This document shows, one piece after another, positions 30,807 to 35,963 of a stretch of 35,963 bases of DNA. Numbering within the stretch: the stretch's first letter is position 1; the number at the start of each line of letters is the position of its first letter. The translations under genes and the position numbers were made by a program. Where the stretch lies: NCBI GenBank assembly GCA_003635255.1, contig PYJC01000093.1:1-35963 (forward strand). The letters run 5' to 3'. The notes under the pieces were generated by a model. That model was not told where the DNA came from. It was given only the letters and a program-made list of their open reading frames with translations, and made no database searches. Source of the stretch: Candidatus Poribacteria bacterium (GTDB lineage Bacteria > Poribacteria > WGA-4E > WGA-3G).

Positions 30807-32380
30807 TATTGCTGTCCGAGACGTTTGAGCATTTCGTGGGCATTTTGATTCCGCGGATCCAAACGTAGCACTTCTTGAAATTCCTGAATAGCGAGGTCTG
30901 GCTCTCCAAGTTTGTAGTAAGCGACTCCCAGAGCCCCATGCGTTAGCGCGCTATCCGGATTGATTTGCAGCACTTTTTGAAAACAGGAAACCGCTTCGTC
31001 ATATTCCTGTTTCGACAACAAAATTAAGCCGAGGTGATGCAGTGCATTTTCATCGGTGGGATTCAGTTCAAGGATAATCTTATATCCGACTGCGGCTGCG
31101 TCGTACCTTCCCTTCTGCCAATAAATCTGTGTCAAGTTCTGATGAAACTCAATGTTTTCAGGGGCAATCTTAATCGCTTTTTGGCAGTGGCGAATCGCTG
31201 CATCAAGGTTACCAGTTCGCCAATATATGACCCCAAGCCCACCGTAAGCATCGGCGAAATTCGGGTTAAGTTGAATCGCTTTTTGATAGGCGGCGACGGC
31301 TTTTTCAATTTGATCGTTATGATAGTAAGCGAGTCCTAAATTGTAGTGACTTTGGACTTTTAAATCGGCTATTTCTGTTGGACGCTTAGATGTGTTCTCG
31401 TTGGCTCGGATCACAACCAATGTGTTTTTTAAAACAGCGACGGCTTCACTGTATTGCTTGTTAAGCAGGAGCGCGCTACCGTAATTTAGCCAGAGATGCG
31501 AGTCCTTATTCAGTCCTGCTATTGCCACTTCCAACTCACTGACAGCGCGTTTGAAGTCTCCTTGTTGTAGGTATCGGTTTCCGCGTTCAGCGTACCGTTG
31601 TGCGGTTACACCGAGTTTCAGTACATCCCACCACAGCGGATCACGCATCTGTATATACTTTGTCCGTTTTCGTGATACTTGTGCATGCTGAGTGGCAGCA
31701 CTCTTTTCGCCGAGAACGCTCGCAACTTGTGCCATTGCTGCGTGTGCCTCGCTCTGTTCTGGATTCAGTTTTAAAGCACGTTGGAAGTGGCTTTGCGCAG
31801 CTTCAAACTGCTGGGTGGTCAATGCGAGTTCACCGAGCCACAGAGACGCGTACGGATTCTGCGGATCCAATTCGTTCGCAACTTCAAGATGCGCTTTCGC
31901 TTGATCTATGTGTCCGAGGGTTCGGAGCGCGGCGGCGCGGTAGATATGTGCAGGGGCGTATTGTGGGTCAAGTTTGATAGCTGCAGCAAGCGTTTGGGCA
32001 GCCGCCTGTGGGTTAACCTTATAAGTAGTCATTCCGAGGTAGTATAGCCAGCGGAATTCGTTGGGAGCAATCTCGACTGCGCTTCGGTAACACTCGGTTG
32101 CGTCTATCTCCCAACCGTGAACAAAATAGATGTTGCCTAACTGTCCCCAAGCGGTTGCGTCTTTGGGGGTTTCAACCAGTGTTTTCTGTGCTGCTTTAAC
32201 AACCGCTAAAAGTCGCTGTTCTTCAATGCTCCCGATGTCGCTCGGCTGCGGCACCCAATCGGGAATGCCTACATTTTGCTCGCTGCTTTCTGATTCATCC
32301 GCGAGGACAGACACTCGGACTTCGCTACAGAGGATCACGGCGCAGAAAACCAGAAGCAGTGCCCAATAGATGCTTTTCAT
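30806..32380 (-). CDS. Exported TPR-repeat protein
   Basis: A 524-residue protein with a signal peptide (about 1-27, MKSIYWALLLVFCAVIL) and roughly ten tetratricopeptide repeats from residue 60 to the end. Examples are AWGQLGNIYFVHGWEIDATE, AHYNLGLAYYHNDQIEKAV-type units and ALTHGALGVAYYKLGEPDLA. TPR arrays are scaffolds for protein complexes, here probably periplasmic or on the outer membrane. No enzymatic domain is fused. AAGGGG is 8 bases before the ATG. It ends against the LamG terminator and has no same-strand neighbour within 40 bp except the AAC(3)-like gene upstream, whose stop is 43 bp away. Confidence 0.85.
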   Translation of the reverse strand: MKSIYWALLLVFCAVILCSEVRVSVLADESESSEQNVGIPDWVPQPSDIGSIEEQRLLAVVKAAQKTLVETPKDATAWGQLGNIYFVHGWEIDATECYRSAVEIAPNEFRWLYYLGMTTYKVNPQAAAQTLAAAIKLDPQYAPAHIYRAAALRTLGHIDQAKAHLEVANELDPQNPYASLWLGELALTTQQFEAAQSHFQRALKLNPEQSEAHAAMAQVASVLGEKSAATQHAQVSRKRTKYIQMRDPLWWDVLKLGVTAQRYAERGNRYLQQGDFKRAVSELEVAIAGLNKDSHLWLNYGSALLLNKQYSEAVAVLKNTLVVIRANENTSKRPTEIADLKVQSHYNLGLAYYHNDQIEKAVAAYQKAIQLNPNFADAYGGLGVIYWRTGNLDAAIRHCQKAIKIAPENIEFHQNLTQIYWQKGRYDAAAVGYKIILELNPTDENALHHLGLILLSKQEYDEAVSCFQKVLQINPDSALTHGALGVAYYKLGEPDLAIQEFQEVLRLDPRNQNAHEMLKRLGQQ

Positions 32381-32423
32381 CGGGTTCCCCTTAGAATAGC
32401 TAAAAAAAGAGTGTCGTAGCCCT

Positions 32424-33155
32424 TTATCCGAGATATGGATCAGGGTTACCTTCCACCTCTGTTAGCAGCGTGTCCACATACGTCTTAATATGAAACAACC
32501 GGCAATCTGAATCTCCGACCTTGCCTCGTCTCAACTGACCGAGTGTGTCCCAAAAAGCACCGAGTTTTGGACGGTTCAGCCCGATAAACGATACTTGTGG
32601 ATCTTTCGCAAGGCGTTTGTTCCAATGGATAACCTCAACGACATGAATATAGGTCGAGGTCTCGTAATCAACACCGATCATCAGCAATTTGGCATCCGTT
32701 TTATAGGCGCGGAACATCGGTGAATGCGTGCCGTAAGTCTTTCCCCACGGATGATGATCCCATGGCGATTGATAGCCTTCTTGGCTAAGATGATCCGCGA
32801 TAAACGCCTCCGCATCTCTCCCGCGTGCAGCAACGGCATGCGAATAGTGGTCAGAGCGATAGGTGCCGGGCATCTGTCGAAAGAACTCTGTTAACCACCC
32901 AACTGTTGAAGGCGTTGTGGGAACATCCCAAGATGCAACGCGTTCTTCCCGACTCGGTCTAAGATTAAAGGTCGGCATCAGAATCAATCCGTCGTGTCCG
33001 ACGGTTTCTTCTAATGCAGCGATAACCGTGCCGGCTCCATCCGCAACAGGTCCCAGACTCTTAAAAGACGAATGGATAAAGAGCGTGTCCCCTTTTTCGA
33101 TGCCGAGATCGGTAAAGTCTTGAATGAGTTTTTCGCGTGTATAGGGTGCTTTCAT
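32424..33155 (-). CDS. AAC(3)-family (YokD-like) acetyltransferase
   Basis: A 243-residue protein of the aminoglycoside 3-N-acetyltransferase fold family. Hallmarks are LFIHSSFKSLGPV near the N-terminus, GTVIAALEETVGHDGLILMPTF, the segment DHYSHAVAARGRDAE, and GVDYETSTYIHVVEVIHW with the T-x-x-H-x-x-E box. Family members use acetyl-CoA, and many environmental relatives do not act on antibiotics, so resistance should not be assumed. It is somewhat shorter than the usual 260-280 residues at the C-terminus. No clear ribosome site is seen, and heptamer repeats begin 8 bp upstream of the ATG. Confidence 0.8.
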   Translation of the reverse strand: MKAPYTREKLIQDFTDLGIEKGDTLFIHSSFKSLGPVADGAGTVIAALEETVGHDGLILMPTFNLRPSREERVASWDVPTTPSTVGWLTEFFRQMPGTYRSDHYSHAVAARGRDAEAFIADHLSQEGYQSPWDHHPWGKTYGTHSPMFRAYKTDAKLLMIGVDYETSTYIHVVEVIHWNKRLAKDPQVSFIGLNRPKLGAFWDTLGQLRRGKVGDSDCRLFHIKTYVDTLLTEVEGNPDPYLG

Positions 33156-33162
33156 TATAATT

Positions 33163-33190
33163 AGCTTTCAGCCGTCAGTTGTCGGTTGTT
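33163..33190. repeat. Degenerate heptamer repeat
   Basis: Four heptads, AGCTTTC, AGCCGTC, AGTTGTC and GGTTGTT, lie directly upstream of the AAC(3)-like start, where a ribosome site would be expected. Confidence 0.45.
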
Positions 33191-33266
33191 TGAACCCTAA
33201 TTTATAGGTTTCAAGAATTTTCAGGATTCTGGCACTTTCTTTCGCTGTTGACACACATGATGCCTA

Positions 33267-34433
33267 CTAAACCGCATCATACCTTCGCAACAACTCTACA
33301 ATTTTTCCAGCGTCTGCCCTTCGCATCCGTTGGGCGACTTGCAGCGGTGTCTGACCTCTCCTATTCTTAAGATTTGGATCCGCACCTTTGACGAGTAGTG
33401 CCTCGATTGCTGCGCGCTGTTTCTCGCCGTCTTTTATCGTCGATCGGATCGCTTCAAAGAGTGCGGTTTCACCATTCTTATCAGAGGTATCAATCGTGGC
33501 ACCTTTTTCAATGAGTAGATTGATAACCTTGAGAAAACCCGCCTTCGCGGCGTAATGCAACGCCGTTTTCCCTTTGTAGTTCCGAACATCAATATCGGCA
33601 CCGAATTCTAAAAGCCTCAGAACTTCGTCTGGATGTTCCCCGTTATCGCCTCGGCAGGCGTAAACAAGCATGGGCCATCCCATGTCACCCTGAGCGTTTA
33701 TGTCTTTTGGTGGGGCACCGTAACTTTTGAGCAGCTGGCTCATCTCGGAACCGTCGTCTAAGATACGCGGTGCTTTGTTTGGATCCGCCCCATTCTTGAG
33801 CAATAACGTGGTAATCTCTATCCGATTCCCTGAGACAGCATAATCCAGAAAGCGTTCGCTATATGGCGCGATGGTTGCACCTCGCGAGATGAGCAGTTCA
33901 ACGATTGCTGGGTCTTCGCCCCTGATGGCGTAGCAGAGCGGAGTCGCCCACGCCGTTTTTCGGTGTTCAAAGGTGTGGGGTTTCCCTGCAGGTAGCATGA
34001 CCGCCTGAAGATATGCGCTGTTGACGAGACTTGGGTCGTTATTGAGATGTGCGCGGACTGTATCGTAATCGGCAAGGTAGGCGGCGGTGTGAATGTCGAT
34101 TGTCGCGCCGTGCTGAAGCAGATACGCTGCCACGATGTCCCGACCTTCGTAGCGTGCCGCGCAGTAGGGTGTTATCTCAAGGCGGTGCTGGATATGATAG
34201 CAACCCGGCAGATTTATATCGGCACCACGTTTGAGGAGAAATTCGACCATCTCCAACTTCCCACGATATGCCGCCTCCCACAGCATCGTCCGACCGTGCG
34301 AACCGACGGTATGAATCCAAGCGGGGTTGTCATCAAGCAGTTGGCGAACGGTTTCGAGGTCGCCGCGCCCTGCTGCTGCGACAACGATTTTGAGGAAGTC
34401 GCTCTGGTTGCCAGTGAGTTGGACCTGTGGCAT
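33267..34433 (-). CDS. Ankyrin-repeat protein
   Basis: A 388-residue protein without a signal peptide, built from about nine ankyrin repeats. Clear units are GDLETVRQLLDDNPAWIHT, GRTMLWEAAYRGKLEMVEFL, GKTALHYAAKAGFLKVINLL and GETALFEAIRS, with the last ending RGQTPLQVAQRM. Ankyrin repeats mediate protein binding. In host-associated bacteria they can act on host proteins, which cannot be inferred here because no secretion signal is visible. AAAGG and AAGGG precede the ATG by 4-10 bases. The gene is monocistronic, between the long repeat copy B and the heptamer repeat. Confidence 0.9.
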   Translation of the reverse strand: MPQVQLTGNQSDFLKIVVAAAGRGDLETVRQLLDDNPAWIHTVGSHGRTMLWEAAYRGKLEMVEFLLKRGADINLPGCYHIQHRLEITPYCAARYEGRDIVAAYLLQHGATIDIHTAAYLADYDTVRAHLNNDPSLVNSAYLQAVMLPAGKPHTFEHRKTAWATPLCYAIRGEDPAIVELLISRGATIAPYSERFLDYAVSGNRIEITTLLLKNGADPNKAPRILDDGSEMSQLLKSYGAPPKDINAQGDMGWPMLVYACRGDNGEHPDEVLRLLEFGADIDVRNYKGKTALHYAAKAGFLKVINLLIEKGATIDTSDKNGETALFEAIRSTIKDGEKQRAAIEALLVKGADPNLKNRRGQTPLQVAQRMRRADAGKIVELLRRYDAV

Positions 34434-34477
34434 TTACCCTTTCCTTTTTTGTTTTTAGACCCGGTAGGTGCGGTTTC

Positions 34478-34797
34478 CCGCACCATAGGTGTCAATTTAG
34501 GGATATTCCTCGCCATTTCAGAGTATAGATGCCGCCCCTACGGGGCTGTTCCTCGGACGTGTTGTGTTTCTACAAAGATGCTGAAGAAATACCCAAGCAA
34601 ATAAATCCTACGGAACTCAAGAGGTTTCTGAAACATTCAAGGTTTTCTGTAAAAATCCGGTTCGGTTAGGAGGGAAATCCGCAGAAATACCGTTTTTGAT
34701 AGGGTGTTTCTTCTAAGCAAAGACCCCCAGCAAAAACACCGAACCTACCGGGCCTGGGGCCGAGGCGGTTATTTTTCTAAAATTGACACTTATGGTT
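34478..34797. repeat. Long intergenic repeat, copy B
   Basis: The core 34537-34671 differs from 29538-29672 at three positions only, all transitions. The upstream flank has the GGTGCGG-TTTC-CCGCACC palindrome (34467-34484), and the downstream part keeps GGTTATTTTTCTAAAATTGACAC. Together with short flanks it fills the 414-bp gap between the ankyrin and PhyH genes. No gene is seen in it. Confidence 0.65.
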
Positions 34798-34847
34798 CGG
34801 TTTCCCCACTGCACCTACCGGCCTCGGGAAAAATGAACTAACCTTGT

Positions 34848-35579
34848 TTAAGCATCAACGACGCGGGGACGACTACCGATAGAAGGCGGTAACAGCATCC
34901 GTTTCTGTTGTTCTGTCAACTCGCCGTATTTGCTGATGTCGTAATAGATATTCGACCATGAGGAGTGCCCAGGGCTGTACTTATAGAGCAACGAACGCCG
35001 TTGATGGTTTGCTGTCCACGGCATCGTTCCATGAACGAGGGCTTCGGTGAAAAAGACGACATCCCCTGCTTTGAGAGACGGCTGGACGACGTAGTGCGCG
35101 GGACGCTCGAATCGCCGCACTTCTAATGGGATCTTCCGCAAAAAGTTGCTCTTGTGGCTTCCCGGAATACAAGCGAATCCGCCCGCACCTTCCGGTGCAT
35201 CTGCTAAGTTGTAGGTCATCACGGACAAGCCGTTGCGCATGATACCGTCACGATATTTGTACCAGTGATCCGCTTCAGGACCCCCCGGACCCCCGCCATC
35301 TTCGCCACCGTGTAATCCATTAATATGGGGACCTGCCTCCATAAAGATTGCGTAGTCGTGGTCAAGTCGGACGTGGGGACCCAAAAGTTCGAGGAGATAC
35401 GGCAGGATTTTCGGATGATCAATCAGTCTCTTAAACGGTTCACCCCAGAGGCTTGGGGGCCCTTGGCGTTCGCCGTTGTCGATGATGTCGTTCATCTCAG
35501 CGACTTCATCCTCGTTCAAGACGTTCTTTATGACGAGGTAACCTTCAAGGTCTACCTGAAATTTTTCTTCACCTGTCAT
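34848..35579 (-). CDS. Phytanoyl-CoA dioxygenase (PhyH)-family protein
   Basis: A 243-residue protein of the PhyH family of Fe(II)/2-oxoglutarate oxygenases. The N-terminal part has LEGYLVIKNVLNEDEVAEMN. The facial triad is probably H90 with E93 or D94 in LHGGEDGGG, and H183 in EALVHGTMPW. R194 or R195 in HQRRSLLYKYSPG is the likely co-substrate arginine. Family members hydroxylate lipids, amino acids or small metabolites, and the substrate here is unknown. AAAGGA lies about 9 bases before the ATG. A close paralog lies directly upstream on the same strand, about 105 bp away. Confidence 0.85.
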   Translation of the reverse strand: MTGEEKFQVDLEGYLVIKNVLNEDEVAEMNDIIDNGERQGPPSLWGEPFKRLIDHPKILPYLLELLGPHVRLDHDYAIFMEAGPHINGLHGGEDGGGPGGPEADHWYKYRDGIMRNGLSVMTYNLADAPEGAGGFACIPGSHKSNFLRKIPLEVRRFERPAHYVVQPSLKAGDVVFFTEALVHGTMPWTANHQRRSLLYKYSPGHSSWSNIYYDISKYGELTEQQKRMLLPPSIGSRPRVVDA

Positions 35580-35599
35580 GGTTGCAGTTCCTTTTGTTT

Positions 35600-35627
35600 G
35601 GCTTTCAGCCGTCAGCCGTCGGCTGTC
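35600..35627. repeat. Degenerate heptamer repeat
   Basis: Four heptads, GGCTTTC, AGCCGTC, AGCCGTC and GGCTGTC, lie between the two PhyH-like genes. They end 56 bp before the stop of the upstream paralog. Confidence 0.5.
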
Positions 35628-35683
35628 AGAAAAGAGATGTATGTACCATAGCCGACTATCACATGGAAATTTGTCAGTCCTTT

Positions 35684-35963
35684 TTATTCTAGGTCAATGA
35701 CGCGGGGTCGTCTGCCGATGGAAGGTGCCATTAGCATCCGTTCCTGTTGTTCCGTCAATCCGTCGTATTTACTGATGTCGTAGTAGTTGCCGGACCATGC
35801 GGAATGTCCCGGACTGTATTTGTAGAGCAATGACCGACGTTGATGTTTCGCTGTCCACGGCATCGTTCCGTGAACGAGTGCTTCTGTGAAGAATAGCACG
35901 TCCCCTGCTGCCAGAGCGGGTTGGACGACGTAGTGCGTGGAACGTTCAAATTGGCGGACCTCT
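35684..35963 (-). CDS. Second PhyH-family protein, cut by the window end
   Basis: The last 92 codons of a gene whose start lies beyond the window. The visible part runs from EVRQFERSTHYVVQPAL through AGDVLFFTEALVHGTMPW to RRPRVIDLE. It matches the PhyH paralog at 34848 at most positions, including the distal metal histidine in LVHGT and HQRRSLLYKYSPGHS. This is a tandem duplication, separated by a heptamer repeat. Expected full length is about 240 residues. Confidence 0.85.
   Translation of the reverse strand, partial: EVRQFERSTHYVVQPALAAGDVLFFTEALVHGTMPWTAKHQRRSLLYKYSPGHSAWSGNYYDISKYDGLTEQQERMLMAPSIGRRPRVIDLE

Noticed and set aside
32424..33155. Aminoglycoside resistance gene
   Set aside because: The fold family is clear, but most environmental members have no shown activity on antibiotics and no resistance context is present.

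Overview
The window looks like a chromosomal segment of a Gram-negative-type environmental bacterium. A lipid A-type acyltransferase of the LpxL/HtrB family implies an outer membrane. Tandem phytanoyl-CoA dioxygenase-like genes, a LamG protein, an AAC(3)-fold protein, an ankyrin protein and many dispersed palindromic intergenic repeats are together reminiscent of Candidatus Poribacteria or a related lineage. That placement rests on gene-content resemblance only. No rRNA, tRNA or CRISPR array was seen.

Layout. 1-1100: a structured leader (promoter with a dyad, a 10-codon ORF, paired palindromes) and a small sigma-region-4-like HTH gene. 1244-10048: an orphan OmpR/PhoB response regulator, a secreted PSMA-like M28 peptidase, an orphan FbpC-type ABC ATPase, a polytopic membrane protein translationally coupled to an S41 peptidase, and an LpxL-type acyltransferase. 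10157-13002: an IS1595-family element with a full transposase and a passenger set that includes a GIY-YIG protein. 13003-26621: a membrane locus made of MoxR ATPase, DUF58, DUF4350, DUF4129, SpoIIM-like and RDD proteins plus a short PII-like protein, bracketed by paralogous polytopic membrane proteins. 26858-28778: a second IS1595-type element with a truncated transposase and a PD-(D/E)XK-like passenger. 28779-29240: the 3' half of a broken membrane gene. 29910-35963: LamG protein, TPR protein, AAC(3)-like protein, ankyrin protein and two PhyH-like genes.

The main result concerns the two IS1595-type elements. Neither has matching 8-bp target duplications at its own two ends. The duplications match crosswise instead: TAACTTTA at 10149 pairs with its complement at 26850, and TTAATTTA at 28779 pairs with its complement at 13003. 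The gene cut at 13003 (5' half, minus strand) and the gene cut at 28786 (3' half, plus strand) rejoin exactly in frame across TTAATTTA. The simplest reading is that two separate insertions were followed by inversion of the 13.9-kb segment carrying the MoxR-DUF58 locus.

The locus has a near-symmetric plan: three type-A paralogs and one type-B on one side, the MoxR/DUF58 core, then two type-A and one type-B on the other. The type-A proteins end in a near-invariant LLYFDxRIRKEGFDIEM tail. Three small TA-flanked MITE-like elements lie inside the locus, and one supplies the last codons of the DUF4129 gene. Degenerate heptamer repeats sit at several gene junctions, and a 135-bp noncoding block with only three differences occurs twice, 5 kb apart.
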